39,449 nt of DNA from a virus. The notes under the pieces are model-generated. The model searched no databases and was not told the DNA's origin. It saw nothing but the letters and a program-made list of their open reading frames with translations. Positions 11,701-22,230 of this stretch are shown here, one piece after another. Both the position numbers and the translations under genes were made by a program. The DNA is taken from IMG/VR virus record IMGVR_UViG_3300032092_000087, positions 1-39,449 of that record; one strand, 5' to 3'. Position 1 is the first letter of the stretch, and each line of letters begins with the position of its first letter.

Positions 11701-14700
11701 TTACTTATCCTTTTCGTATCCGAAGGCGTTGTCCATCTCCTCCTGTATCAGCTCCTCTTGCTCCTTGAGGATTGCATCGATTTCTGATTGGCCATCGTAT
11801 TGCTCATCTTTTTTCCCGTACTGCTCCTCGTAAACCTCTGGGTAGTACCTTTCCAGCTTCTCCTTGCTCATCTGCTTCGGTGGCTTGTACGGCTCAGGTT
11901 CGCTTGGCCTGTAGGACTTGGATACCCCGATGATGTCGTACAGGTTATCTTCGTTGAAGCCCTCGTTGAAGCCTTTGTAGATTCCAATCGCAGGGTCAAT
12001 CGATGTGCCGAGAAGGAATTCAAATATTGGTTTTGCAGCCAATGTCATGTCTTCGTCCTTTGCCCCCTTCTCAACCCTTTGGGCAATACTCAGAAGCGGG
12101 TCGAGTGCATCGCTGGATGTCCTGAACAGCTTCTTCTTTGCAGCGGCCTTCTCTTCTGGTGTGCCTGCATTCCAAAGCTCGTAGATGTTCATGCTCTTCT
12201 CAACGGCAGCACCAAATCCCGGCATCTGCTTCAGGAGCTCTATTCCCATGAGAGCTTCTTTCATCTTGTCAAGAACCTCCTCCTCGTCTTCCTTGGTTCC
12301 GCTCATCAGCTTGACGATGTTTGCAGCAGCGATGAACAGGGCGTTTGATAAGCCGAAGTTAATAACAAATGCTCTCATGTCTTTGGCGCGAGGCGGCTTG
12401 CCACTGCCCAAAACACTCTTCTCCATGTTGTTCCATGCCATGTAGCACTTGTTTATCTGCAGGAACGCTGTGCTAGAGAACATCGTGAAGAACTGGGTGA
12501 GCTCGTTGTTCGACATTTGAAGAGAGTTCTTCTCCGTCTCTCGCTTGCTCTGCGCAGTTGCGTTGTAGTCGTTGAACTTCTCAAGGGCATCCTCTTTCTT
12601 CATGCCATTCATAATGTCCCTCCTGTAGTTCACGAGATATGCCGCGATACCACCGAAGTCACCAATCATGGTCGGCATGCCGCTCGCCCTTCTGACTCCT
12701 CTCCTAAGGTATCCCTTCCAGTTCATGGCCTTGTCAATCGGGACGTAGACCCTGTTGCCGCCTGTGATTCCGTAGATGTCACCATCCACTCCGTCGTCCC
12801 ATCTCTTCCTGAACGTGGCCGACTCCTTGTATGCCATCTTCATCCACTTTGGCAGCGTGGCCAATACGACAGCTGTGTCCAGCGTGAACATCAGCATGTC
12901 GACAGGAGTTTTGATTACCCCCGGGACCTTAGAGTCTTTGCCGAAGTAGCTGTAGTCCTCGAATGCGTTCGGGAAGGACGAAATCATCTGCTTCGGGATT
13001 TGCATCAGCTTGAATGCAAGAGCAACTCCGGTGTACTTGATTGCTATTTTGGATAAGAAGGTACTGGTCCTCTTCGCCCCGGCATTCGGGTTCACGGCAT
13101 AGTTGACCAGTTTCTTCATCACAGGCTTGATGCCAAGCTGCGTGATGTAGTTGTCGACGCTTCCGTTTTTGAAAATAGCATTCAGGTTCTTCACCGTCGT
13201 GGCGAAAGCCTTGTACCTCTCCATGGACTTGAAGTACTCTTCGAGGACCTCCGTGAAGTCGAAGTTGATGTCGACCTCACCTGTAGTGTCAACACGCTCT
13301 TTCAGGGATGGTGATGTCTCGGCATTGAATATCCCGTTGAAGTCACCATCCTCAATCATGCTCTTGTCTACCGACACAGGCTTTGTGATTGTCGGGAAGT
13401 AGTTCGATTGGTGTCCCAAGTTGACGTTGTTCACGAACTTGTAGATGTCGTTCACGGAGTTGAAGTAGTCATCGCTGAGGTACTCTACAATCAGGTCTGC
13501 AAACGCCACAGGCTCAGAACCAAGCTCGCCTTTGATGAACTCGATGACATTGTCGTTGAAGCCCATGTTCGCAAGTTTGGCACGCTGGGTGCTGTTGAGC
13601 GACAGCGCATAAACCCTGAGCATCATGTTCTTGGTCATGTTGAGGGATTCACCCTCGGAGAAGAATTGCTCGATTATTTTCCCGCCTTTTTCCACTTTCC
13701 TGACACCAGCACCCATCACGACCTTAATCACCTTTCCATCGGAAACCATCCGCTTGATTTGGGTGTATCCGTTCCTGACCCCCGGGATTGTATTAGCCAT
13801 GGAGTCAAGCGTGCTCATCTGCTTGTAGTATCCGGCCTGAGCCTTCTCTATCGCCCGGTTGAGCGGCCTGTACACGTTGTCCGTGAAGAATGTCATCCCG
13901 CGGGAATGGTCGTCAATGTCGTTGCAGAACGAGTGAAGGTGCAGCAACTGCGCCCTCAGGTATTGCTTGATGCCCATCCCCGGCATGTACTTCCAACGCT
14001 CCTTGAGCTTCTTCAGCGACTTGAACACCCGGCCCTTTAGGAGCAGGCTCTTGATTTGAGATTGCTCCTGCACCGCGTCACGTCTGCTTCCGTCCGGCCT
14101 GTAAAGCTCCGGAGCCATGGCCATGACCTGACGCTCGGCAGCGTCTGCGAGGTTCTTGTATCCCTCTGACCTAACCGCCCGTGCGACCTTGAGACGCTTG
14201 ATGGATTCTCCGCGCATGGTCTCGAGCACCTCGATGATGTCGTTGACTTGCTCGACATCCATGGAATTAAAATCCTCGAACATGTCAAGCGCAACAGCTG
14301 CATCAGCGAGCTCAGACTCCGCGAGCGTCAATGGCTCCCCGGCTTGCTGCTTGATGAAGATATCACCAAGGTCACCTGAGATTGTTGCGGCCTCAACATC
14401 CTTGGCATACTTGTCATACAGGGCCCTGTCGCCTTTCATCGAGTTGTAGATTTTCTTAGCCACCTCGAAGAACGACTGTCCAATCTCGTCAAGGCCACCG
14501 CTGCGTACCTTGCCGCTGGAGGTCATGGCTTTCTTGGCCTTCTTGCTGAGCAACTCTTGCATCTTCCTGACAGATTCTGCTCGCATCTTTTCGCGCTGCT
14601 TATCGATGAGCGTGGCGATTTTCTCCAAGTCTACCAAGAGCGAGTCTTGTGTCGCGTTTGCGATGATGCCCATGATTTGCTCGGCAGACTTTGCGGACAG

Positions 14701-17700
14701 CACATCCACCCCCGGCAACATCTGGCTGACGATGTTCTTGAGCCTTACCTTGGCCGCGGTGAGCTCTTTCTCTGCGATTACCCTTTGCTTGCTCTTCAGG
14801 TCGGCTACAAGCCGGTCCATGGCTCGTTGGATTCTGACCCCAACCGGGTTGCTCACACTGCTGTCGAATGCAGCGATGAGCTTCATCTGCGTGGTCTTGT
14901 TCTGGGCAATGAAAATCGGGTCTGCCTTGAGCATCTCGATTGCCATGGCCCGTGTCTGGATTGGGGTCGGCTTTCTCTTGCTGCTTTTCGCCCATTGGGC
15001 AAGTTTGTGCCTTGTCCTGCTGAACAGCTTGCGGCCTTCCCTGACACCACCCTCGACATCTGCAAATTCAGCCGGGAGAATAGTAAGCGGGTCGACGTTT
15101 ACTATCATCTCCGCGTTGATGTCAGCGACCTTGTAACCCTTGTTTCTGAGCACTTGCTTGATGGCTGCGTCCGAATACCCGTTCGCACGACCGGTCTTGA
15201 TGATGCTCCGCATCGTGTTGACCCCGAACGGCTGCTGGGAGAACGATACCACCTGTTCATCGGTCGTCATTTCCTGCTGAATTGTCGACTTCTGAGACTT
15301 TGAGATGATTTCCTCGAGCTTAGAATTGTATTCCTCCTCGGTCTGTGTCATGGCAAGATACAGGCCTTCATGGGTCGTGCGCTCGTTCGCCACAGCATCC
15401 CACACCATGTGGTGGCCGATGTACCCTGCAAGCTCCTTTGGGACTCCAAACGCATTGCCTACCATCTCCATCCTTTTCAGGATTTCAGTCTGAAGGTCGT
15501 TCAGTTTTTTTGAAGACTTCCCAAGGGTCTTCGTTATCTCGAGCTCCGTTGTGGATATTTCTCCTTTAAATATCGCTCCCCTTAGCCATCCCTTGATTTC
15601 TCTGGTGTCGATTACGCCTCTGGTTCCTATCCCCAAGAAGTTTGATACAAAACCAACCTTGCCTTGAGATATACCCTTGAGTTTGCTGATTGAATCAAAC
15701 AGCTTTTGCTCGTCAATAATACCGCCTTTTAAAAGCGAGTTGAACTCGTTGATGTTGGTAATGTTTATTTGACCTGAGCTTGGAGCTCCGAATACGCTTT
15801 TGTATTTTGATTCACCCTTGCCCCAAAAGCCAAAAGGCTTCATCGCTGATGAAAAGAAGTTCACATCGGCATCAGAAACCTTTCCGCGCTCAATATTTTC
15901 AAGGAACATCTTACCCTCTTTGGTTGTTAGCAAGAAAGCCATTGCACCTTCAGGGCGAATCCTTCCATCTGATTCTATAAACAATCCCGGTATGTCTTTT
16001 CCGGAGCTATTGATGAATCTTTTGGCAGATATAGGGCCTGTCTGTATTGACGAGATGGACATCAGGTATGACTTTGCAACATCCTTGGAATCAACAAGAC
16101 CATTCCTTAGTTTTTCGCCCATGGTCTGGATGTGCTTCATCACGCCACCGAGGTAGTTCGGGTTGTTGTTTGCGACGATTTGAATCATCGACTCCGGAGT
16201 GATGAACCCTGTCTCGTCATGCACGACCTGCGCCTTGGAGACTACAGCGTCAGGCACAGAGATTTCATGTATTTTCCCCTGTTCTGCTGCTACAATCTTT
16301 GTTATTACAGGTTGGCTTTTCTCCTCTTTACCAATAAGGTTTTGGTATTTAGACTTGATTTCATTTGGCATCAGACTCCATGCGTTCACTCTAATATCAG
16401 GGACACCTACAACTTCGCCTATCAGCTCGTTAAGGTATGTTGAGTGCTTTGCTTTTTTGCCTACGCCCATTGGCTTTCCTACAAGCATGATGTCATTCTG
16501 ACTGAATCCATTCTCCCTGTAAAATGAATCCCTAAGCTCATTTAGGTCCACAAATATGTCGAATCCGTTCAGCAGCTCTTTGAGTGAGCCTTTTGGCATT
16601 GTCTTCAGCTTTTTGATTGCTTCGACAGCGACCATGAATTCTTTCCTTTTTGTTGATTCCCTGAATTCTTCAAATGATTTCAATGGCTCTAGGATTGCTC
16701 TCATAGCCTTAAGCTCATTTGTTTCTTTTCCAGAGAATCCCAATATGGCATTCTTGAACGTCTCAAAGTCTGCGTTCTTCTCGATTCTCTTTATGAACAA
16801 ATCAATAACGCTCTTATTGAATAGTTTAGACGCTTCAGGGGAACCGCTTATGAAGAAGATATAGTCTGCCTTCTCAGACATGCTATTCAGTGACTTGGAT
16901 TGCACTCCGCTCGCCCACAGAACCCCTTCCTTTATATTGTCAGGGTCTAATGCAAAACTTGGTCCTGCATCCAAATAGTGATTGTCACCAATCTTTTCAT
17001 CAAAGTAGTAACCTCTTCCTAGCTGGTCTGCCATCCAAAACCATACCTTTTTCTTCTCCCTTGCGATTTCTTCAACAAGAGAAGCAAAGTCAATTTTGAA
17101 TTTGTCTGTAACGAATGAAAGTTCTCCTGCTTTTTCGCTGAAATTTAGCTTAGGTCCTGAGATAGAGCTCCTACTTATTTCTACAGGCCCTCCAATAGAA
17201 ACTGAAAGACCCTGCTCTACTGCCTGCTGCTCCTCGACCACCTCTTCGTTCATCGTAGTGGTGAACGTGTTCAGGAACTCGACGATGTCGGCCTTGGTGG
17301 TTGCTCCCTTGAACGGGACCCATCCGCCTGTCAGCCTGTTCACCACCTTGTTGATGAGCATTGCCAGCTTGTTAATCAGCGATGGTGTCAGCAGCTCCTG
17401 CCTGTTCGATAGCATGGCAGCAAGCTCCACGATGAACTCTTCGTGGCTCTCGGACTCCCCATACAATTCAGCGAACTGACTGAGCTCAAAGTCTTCCTGA
17501 GCCGAGAGCATCTTCGACACCTTGTCCCGGAACTCCTTGAACAAGGCCTGATTGTCCCCGAATGCCTTGAACAGCATCGCGTGCGCCAGCTCGTGGGGGA
17601 CAGTCCGCTCGTTTGCAATCCCCAAGTTGATGTCAATCCTGAACTTTCCGCCAGCCCTTCTGGAGATGTTTCCGGCAGAATCCGCCCGGCCCTTCTCCGT

Positions 17701-20700
17701 TTTCATCGCTTCATTGTACGAGGTAGAATCCTCATGGATGAAAATCTGGGCCTGAGGGAACACCTTGCTCATTATTTGCATGGCCCTTGCAGCCTGCTGC
17801 ACAATCCTCTGTTGACGGCCCGGGCTCACACGCCCCGCCAATGCCTCCATTGCGGCCCTCTCAGACACGTTCACTGGGGCTCCGGTGTCTTGTGTCGATT
17901 GAGTCTTTGGCTTAACCTTGGGCTTCTTTGGGGTCATTATGACCCTGTCGCCGCCGAGCTCCTTGTGTACCTTGTATCCACGCTTGGTAAGCATCCTGCG
18001 CATTGCAGGATTCACCACGTCGACCATGATTTTCGACTTCGGGTTCTGCCTGACATTGTCCGGCATCTGCCTGACTGCATCCAGAAGTCTCGAGCCGACA
18101 CCCTTCTTCTCAGACCTCTCGTCAACAACCACATCGAAGCTGTACTCGCCTGTCTGCTTGTTGAACGAGCGGAAGGCTCCTCCAATGACGTTACCTTCAG
18201 TATCCCGGGCAACGAATGCGACTTCGCGGCTGCCATCAACATCAAGCCCGCGTCTTTTTGCAAGCTCGCGAACCTGAGTATCCTCGCCCGCGGAGACCTC
18301 GCCAACATTGAAGTCAGCGTCTATGTCAGTATCGACCGGGCCGGTTTCAGTGCTCGTGCTGTTGACGGCCTCGGTTAGGCTCTCGACCTCAATGTTCAGG
18401 TCGTTCCTCTCGGAAATCATCTTGCTCAGCTCGTCAACACGGGCCTTGTTGGCATCGTAAACCTTCTGCTGGTTCGGTGACATCTTCCCACCGGACGCAA
18501 CCTTCTCGGCCAAGAACGACATGACCGACCCGGCCTCCTCTTCGGTGAGCGTGTCGGACATCATCTTGCTCGTCCAACGCTTCGCCGGCTGCGGGATAGA
18601 CTCGTTCAGCTCGTCAAGGCGTAACTTCGAAGTTACCAGTTCCTGCTCGGTTGTCTCCGCTGTCAGCCCTTCTTCTTGGACTTCTTCTCCGGCAACCTCT
18701 TCAAGTCCTGCTTCGGATACTCCTTCCTCCACCGCTTCGCCAAGTCCGGCTTGTTCGCGTACAGATACTTGACCTGTTTTTTGCTTGAAAATGGCATCGT
18801 ATTTCTGTTTTGTTGCTTCGTCGTTGAATATCTGGACCCGGGCGCGGCGAAGTTGTCTCGCGCTCATGCTCTCAGCCTTTTTCTCGAACTGGGACCGGGT
18901 CATCACCTCTCCGTTGATTGAGTATTTGGTCACCGGTTTCTTGGCGAACTCCTCAATCTGTGCACGCTCCTCGACCGGGACCATCTGCCCGGTTTGCGCA
19001 AGCCTCGAAATCTCGTTCTTCACATCGGAAATCTTGTCGCTGAAAGCCGACTTCATCTCCTCCGTCACGGACATCTGCTCCTTTGCGGACATCAGCTCCA
19101 TCATCCGGGCCTCGACCTCCACGTTGCCAAGCACTCCTGTCTTTGGCTTCAGGATGGTCTTGACTTCCCGGCGCAGGCCGACGTTCTTCAGGATTTGCTG
19201 CTGAACCTCTTCATCGATTTTCCCGAGCTGCCTCAGGTTGTTCGCCCACTCAGTGATTCGCTTGTCTGACGACCGCTCTCTGGCCATGGCGTTCACATCG
19301 GATGCCAACGTGTATGCATGGGATTGGACAGTGTTGTTTTTTGCCTCCCTATACATAGACATGGCCATCGCCGACGTGTTGTTACCAAGTCCGCCAAGGG
19401 ACTCCAGACCGATTTCCGTCCAGTCTATGTCTTGCCCTGCCATTGCCTGTGCGGCAAATTCTCCGACACCCTCCATCACGGGGTCAAAAACAACACGCTC
19501 TGCAGCCTGAACACCGATTCTTGCCGGTAGTGACGCTGTCTTTGCCACGTTGAACACGCGGCCTGCGACACCTTTCGCCAAGAGGTCAACAAGGGCAATC
19601 GGGACACCACGCTTGAATCCACGCTCTCCGCCCTCAGCCCATACCTCGTCATCCAAAAGGGCCGCCTCGACTTGCTTTGGGTCCATGATGTCATACCCTT
19701 TCTCGCGCATGACATCGAAGATGGAATTCGTGTATTCCATCGCAAGGCTTGTAGCGGCCATACCAGTGGTCAGACCATACCCAGCACCGGGGATAGCACC
19801 AACACCAGCACCCGCTACTGCTCCTGCGCCAGCACCGATTGCAGTTGTCGCCGGGACTATCTTGACCCCGTATGGCAGCATCTGTCCGATGCTTGTCGCA
19901 ACCAGCGTGGCCGTGTATTCAAGCGGGTCTGCAAAGAATGCCTTCCATCCTGAGCCGCCACGGGCTTGTCGGAACCTTGTCTCGGCAAGTGAGGTTTCCC
20001 CGGATTGCAACGCATTGTATTTTACAATGGCCTCCGTCAGGGCCTTCCTGTCTGTCGGGTCCTCAACATCGTAAATACCCATTGACGCATACAAGAGCTC
20101 CTCAGCGGCCTGCCCCCTGTACCATGAGTCCACAAAGGCGGTCCCAAACCCTTCGAGATTCTCTATGTATTCCTTTTCGGCCTTCTTGTTCCACTTCGCG
20201 TCAAGATATGTCTTCGACTCCTCGAACTTTGCTGCCGCATTCTGCTTGGCGAACGTGATGTTCTCAAGGGACCTGCGGGCAACGTCAAGCGTCTCAGCCT
20301 CCTCCGGTGTTTTTGGGACCACCTTTGAGATTTCTGTGATTGGCACATTGAACGCAGCCTCAAAGTTGGTATTTAGCTCCTGCAGCTTCGCCTTGCTCTC
20401 GGCGTTTATCTTGACAGCCTCCTTGATGGTCTCCTGACGCTTTTTCTCGAGCTCCAAGTCGAATCCTTCCCGGGCAAGCGTGACTTTCCCGTCTTGCATG
20501 AATTCGTTGTCATAGACTTGCTCAAGCAAAACATCGCGCTCTTTCGAAAGGCGCGACAAGTTGCTATTCATAAAATCAGTCGTCTTTTTCCCAGACCGAT
20601 AGTGCAAAGGTCTTCCGTCTGGCCCAAAGTACTCCGGAAACCGGGACCGCTCAGAATACGGGATGTTGTCCACCTTGCCGCCCATGATGTTCTGGATGAC

Positions 20701-22203
20701 ATCAATCTCGTCCTGAACGTCGTTGAAACGCTCGTACTTCCTGCGCTCCTCAACGTAGTCGAGGCCACGCTCGGCGTAGTACTTCTTCCCGAGGATGTAG
20801 CTCTGGTCAACGTCCTTCCACTCCCCTGCGGCAAACCTGTTCGCGTCGTCAGGCGTGCGAAGCGTGAGCACCTCTCCACGTTTACGGGCCTCTGCAAGCG
20901 CACCTTCAATGTCGTCCCCAAAGTCAATCCAGTCCTTTGGATTCGTGCTTGGCTTGTCGCCCCTTGGGAACAGGGTCGGGATAACCATGTTGTCGACCGA
21001 AGCGAACTTCACGGTCGACATGGTCCCGTCCGGATTCCTCATGGCTGTCGGCCTCATTTTCTTAGCCTTGATGGCGTTCGAAATGAAGTCGTCATCCATC
21101 TGTTCTGACGGCAAAGCGTTGGCGTAGATGAATTCCGAGACCTGTTTCAGCGTTTCTGCAGGATTGACCTTTGCAGCGTCACCGACAGGGATTTCAACCG
21201 CGTTCTTCCCGTCGCGGGTGCTGACCATGATGTTGTCGGTCCCCCATCCGGACTCCTCGAAGTACATCCCGTACTTACGGAACATGTCGTTGAGCTTTGG
21301 CACGAGCTCCTCTTCGCTCTTGCTTAGCATGTCCGCGGTGAGGCCACCGAGGGCAGCAGCAAACTCAGGGTCCTGTGCAGCAATCTGATTGGCAAGCCTG
21401 CGTGCATCCTCTTCAGCCTTTAGTTTCTTGTCAATCTGCTCCTGTTTCGCGGGGAGCATGGCCTCAGTCTCCTGCCTATATTCTACTGCTTTCTTGGCTC
21501 TTGCGGCTCTCTCCTGCTTGATGTAATCCGGGACATACTTGTCCGCTGGGATACCTCTCTGAATTGCGCGAGGGTCTTCATTACGCAGTTGAGCCTCAGC
21601 CTGAGCGTATGCTTGAGCAATCTCCTCGTCGGTCATTTCGCTGACGAGCTGCTCCTGCTGCTTGAAGTGCCTGTCTACCCGCTGCTCAGGAGTGCTCGGC
21701 TTGACCGGGCCCTGACCTTGGAGCTGCTCCGGCTGAAGCTGTCCGAGAACCGGAGCAACCTGTTCCATCGTCTGCTGGGTGGAGGCTTGGTACTCCTCCT
21801 CCATCGCCTGCTCAGCGGCCAGCTGCTTCTGGCCATAAGAGCCCGGCTCCATACCGATTTGGTACGGAGACTGGGGCTTGGGCTGAGGCTTCAGGTACTC
21901 GGGAAGTATCCCATTAGAGGCGGTAAAGCCCGAAGAACCATCTCCCGAAGACGATTCCATACCTGTGAGGCCAGCCTTTTTTTTTTCAGGCTCGTTCACG
22001 GGTGGGGCGGTCGCCTTCGTCTTCTGAGCGAATTCTTCCGGAGACATGAATGATGGGTCCTTAGACAAAATCCATTTGTACATGTCTTCTCTGTACACGT
22101 CGTTTGACCTCATCTTTTCTTTGAATGAGTCTGGCGTGTGGGCATCACTAAACGTATTGTCTTGGGTAAGGAGCCAAGAGTAAAGTCGGTCTAAGTATTC
22201 CAT
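11701..22203 (-). CDS. Giant polyvalent virion protein, 3500 aa (GNAT and zincin domains)
   Basis: Probably packaged in the particle and ejected with the DNA. Residues 1-65 hold two copies of a roughly 30-residue repeat of the form Y-x-W-(L/I)-L-x-x-D-x-x-F ... F. Residues 120-700 are Gln/Glu/Lys-rich and coiled. A Gly/Ala-rich hydrophobic stretch near 775-830 could insert in membranes. A GNAT acetyltransferase domain lies at about 1310-1420 (K-G-V-G-S-R-L-L near 1370), and a zinc metallopeptidase-like motif H-E-L-A-H at 1537-1541 with acidic residues downstream. An AT-rich segment (about 1665-2240) follows, then a long helical C-terminal region with hydrophobic segments near 3070, 3115 and 3290. 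I see no D-x-D-G-D RNA polymerase motif. It is last in the leftward operon, after two internal virion proteins, where T7 has gp16. Enzyme roles are inferred. Confidence 0.85.
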   Translation of the reverse strand: MEYLDRLYSWLLTQDNTFSDAHTPDSFKEKMRSNDVYREDMYKWILSKDPSFMSPEEFAQKTKATAPPVNEPEKKKAGLTGMESSSGDGSSGFTASNGILPEYLKPQPKPQSPYQIGMEPGSYGQKQLAAEQAMEEEYQASTQQTMEQVAPVLGQLQPEQLQGQGPVKPSTPEQRVDRHFKQQEQLVSEMTDEEIAQAYAQAEAQLRNEDPRAIQRGIPADKYVPDYIKQERAARAKKAVEYRQETEAMLPAKQEQIDKKLKAEEDARRLANQIAAQDPEFAAALGGLTADMLSKSEEELVPKLNDMFRKYGMYFEESGWGTDNIMVSTRDGKNAVEIPVGDAAKVNPAETLKQVSEFIYANALPSEQMDDDFISNAIKAKKMRPTAMRNPDGTMSTVKFASVDNMVIPTLFPRGDKPSTNPKDWIDFGDDIEGALAEARKRGEVLTLRTPDDANRFAAGEWKDVDQSYILGKKYYAERGLDYVEERRKYERFNDVQDEIDVIQNIMGGKVDNIPYSERSRFPEYFGPDGRPLHYRSGKKTTDFMNSNLSRLSKERDVLLEQVYDNEFMQDGKVTLAREGFDLELEKKRQETIKEAVKINAESKAKLQELNTNFEAAFNVPITEISKVVPKTPEEAETLDVARRSLENITFAKQNAAAKFEESKTYLDAKWNKKAEKEYIENLEGFGTAFVDSWYRGQAAEELLYASMGIYDVEDPTDRKALTEAIVKYNALQSGETSLAETRFRQARGGSGWKAFFADPLEYTATLVATSIGQMLPYGVKIVPATTAIGAGAGAVAGAGVGAIPGAGYGLTTGMAATSLAMEYTNSIFDVMREKGYDIMDPKQVEAALLDDEVWAEGGERGFKRGVPIALVDLLAKGVAGRVFNVAKTASLPARIGVQAAERVVFDPVMEGVGEFAAQAMAGQDIDWTEIGLESLGGLGNNTSAMAMSMYREAKNNTVQSHAYTLASDVNAMARERSSDKRITEWANNLRQLGKIDEEVQQQILKNVGLRREVKTILKPKTGVLGNVEVEARMMELMSAKEQMSVTEEMKSAFSDKISDVKNEISRLAQTGQMVPVEERAQIEEFAKKPVTKYSINGEVMTRSQFEKKAESMSARQLRRARVQIFNDEATKQKYDAIFKQKTGQVSVREQAGLGEAVEEGVSEAGLEEVAGEEVQEEGLTAETTEQELVTSKLRLDELNESIPQPAKRWTSKMMSDTLTEEEAGSVMSFLAEKVASGGKMSPNQQKVYDANKARVDELSKMISERNDLNIEVESLTEAVNSTSTETGPVDTDIDADFNVGEVSAGEDTQVRELAKRRGLDVDGSREVAFVARDTEGNVIGGAFRSFNKQTGEYSFDVVVDERSEKKGVGSRLLDAVRQMPDNVRQNPKSKIMVDVVNPAMRRMLTKRGYKVHKELGGDRVIMTPKKPKVKPKTQSTQDTGAPVNVSERAAMEALAGRVSPGRQQRIVQQAARAMQIMSKVFPQAQIFIHEDSTSYNEAMKTEKGRADSAGNISRRAGGKFRIDINLGIANERTVPHELAHAMLFKAFGDNQALFKEFRDKVSKMLSAQEDFELSQFAELYGESESHEEFIVELAAMLSNRQELLTPSLINKLAMLINKVVNRLTGGWVPFKGATTKADIVEFLNTFTTTMNEEVVEEQQAVEQGLSVSIGGPVEISRSSISGPKLNFSEKAGELSFVTDKFKIDFASLVEEIAREKKKVWFWMADQLGRGYYFDEKIGDNHYLDAGPSFALDPDNIKEGVLWASGVQSKSLNSMSEKADYIFFISGSPEASKLFNKSVIDLFIKRIEKNADFETFKNAILGFSGKETNELKAMRAILEPLKSFEEFRESTKRKEFMVAVEAIKKLKTMPKGSLKELLNGFDIFVDLNELRDSFYRENGFSQNDIMLVGKPMGVGKKAKHSTYLNELIGEVVGVPDIRVNAWSLMPNEIKSKYQNLIGKEEKSQPVITKIVAAEQGKIHEISVPDAVVSKAQVVHDETGFITPESMIQIVANNNPNYLGGVMKHIQTMGEKLRNGLVDSKDVAKSYLMSISSIQTGPISAKRFINSSGKDIPGLFIESDGRIRPEGAMAFLLTTKEGKMFLENIERGKVSDADVNFFSSAMKPFGFWGKGESKYKSVFGAPSSGQINITNINEFNSLLKGGIIDEQKLFDSISKLKGISQGKVGFVSNFLGIGTRGVIDTREIKGWLRGAIFKGEISTTELEITKTLGKSSKKLNDLQTEILKRMEMVGNAFGVPKELAGYIGHHMVWDAVANERTTHEGLYLAMTQTEEEYNSKLEEIISKSQKSTIQQEMTTDEQVVSFSQQPFGVNTMRSIIKTGRANGYSDAAIKQVLRNKGYKVADINAEMIVNVDPLTILPAEFADVEGGVREGRKLFSRTRHKLAQWAKSSKRKPTPIQTRAMAIEMLKADPIFIAQNKTTQMKLIAAFDSSVSNPVGVRIQRAMDRLVADLKSKQRVIAEKELTAAKVRLKNIVSQMLPGVDVLSAKSAEQIMGIIANATQDSLLVDLEKIATLIDKQREKMRAESVRKMQELLSKKAKKAMTSSGKVRSGGLDEIGQSFFEVAKKIYNSMKGDRALYDKYAKDVEAATISGDLGDIFIKQQAGEPLTLAESELADAAVALDMFEDFNSMDVEQVNDIIEVLETMRGESIKRLKVARAVRSEGYKNLADAAERQVMAMAPELYRPDGSRRDAVQEQSQIKSLLLKGRVFKSLKKLKERWKYMPGMGIKQYLRAQLLHLHSFCNDIDDHSRGMTFFTDNVYRPLNRAIEKAQAGYYKQMSTLDSMANTIPGVRNGYTQIKRMVSDGKVIKVVMGAGVRKVEKGGKIIEQFFSEGESLNMTKNMMLRVYALSLNSTQRAKLANMGFNDNVIEFIKGELGSEPVAFADLIVEYLSDDYFNSVNDIYKFVNNVNLGHQSNYFPTITKPVSVDKSMIEDGDFNGIFNAETSPSLKERVDTTGEVDINFDFTEVLEEYFKSMERYKAFATTVKNLNAIFKNGSVDNYITQLGIKPVMKKLVNYAVNPNAGAKRTSTFLSKIAIKYTGVALAFKLMQIPKQMISSFPNAFEDYSYFGKDSKVPGVIKTPVDMLMFTLDTAVVLATLPKWMKMAYKESATFRKRWDDGVDGDIYGITGGNRVYVPIDKAMNWKGYLRRGVRRASGMPTMIGDFGGIAAYLVNYRRDIMNGMKKEDALEKFNDYNATAQSKRETEKNSLQMSNNELTQFFTMFSSTAFLQINKCYMAWNNMEKSVLGSGKPPRAKDMRAFVINFGLSNALFIAAANIVKLMSGTKEDEEEVLDKMKEALMGIELLKQMPGFGAAVEKSMNIYELWNAGTPEEKAAAKKKLFRTSSDALDPLLSIAQRVEKGAKDEDMTLAAKPIFEFLLGTSIDPAIGIYKGFNEGFNEDNLYDIIGVSKSYRPSEPEPYKPPKQMSKEKLERYYPEVYEEQYGKKDEQYDGQSEIDAILKEQEELIQEEMDNAFGYEKDK
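18621..18636. repeat. Dispersed palindrome copy 7, GTAACTTCGAAGTTAC (perfect)
   Basis: The only copy that is a perfect 16-bp palindrome inside a coding region. On the minus strand it is read V-T-S-K-L in the giant protein. Confidence 0.88.
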
Positions 22204-22230
22204 CTGTATCTATTGTCTTGAGTGAGTTGC

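Noticed and set aside
12517-15303. Several plus-strand open frames opposite the giant gene
   Set aside because: The minus-strand frame is continuous for 3500 codons with recognisable domains; the opposite frames have no motifs and no ribosome sites.
11701-22203. Virion RNA polymerase in the giant protein
   Set aside because: I looked for the catalytic D-x-D-G-D pattern and found none; the D-T-D-I-D-A-D near residue 1300 lies in a linker next to the GNAT domain.
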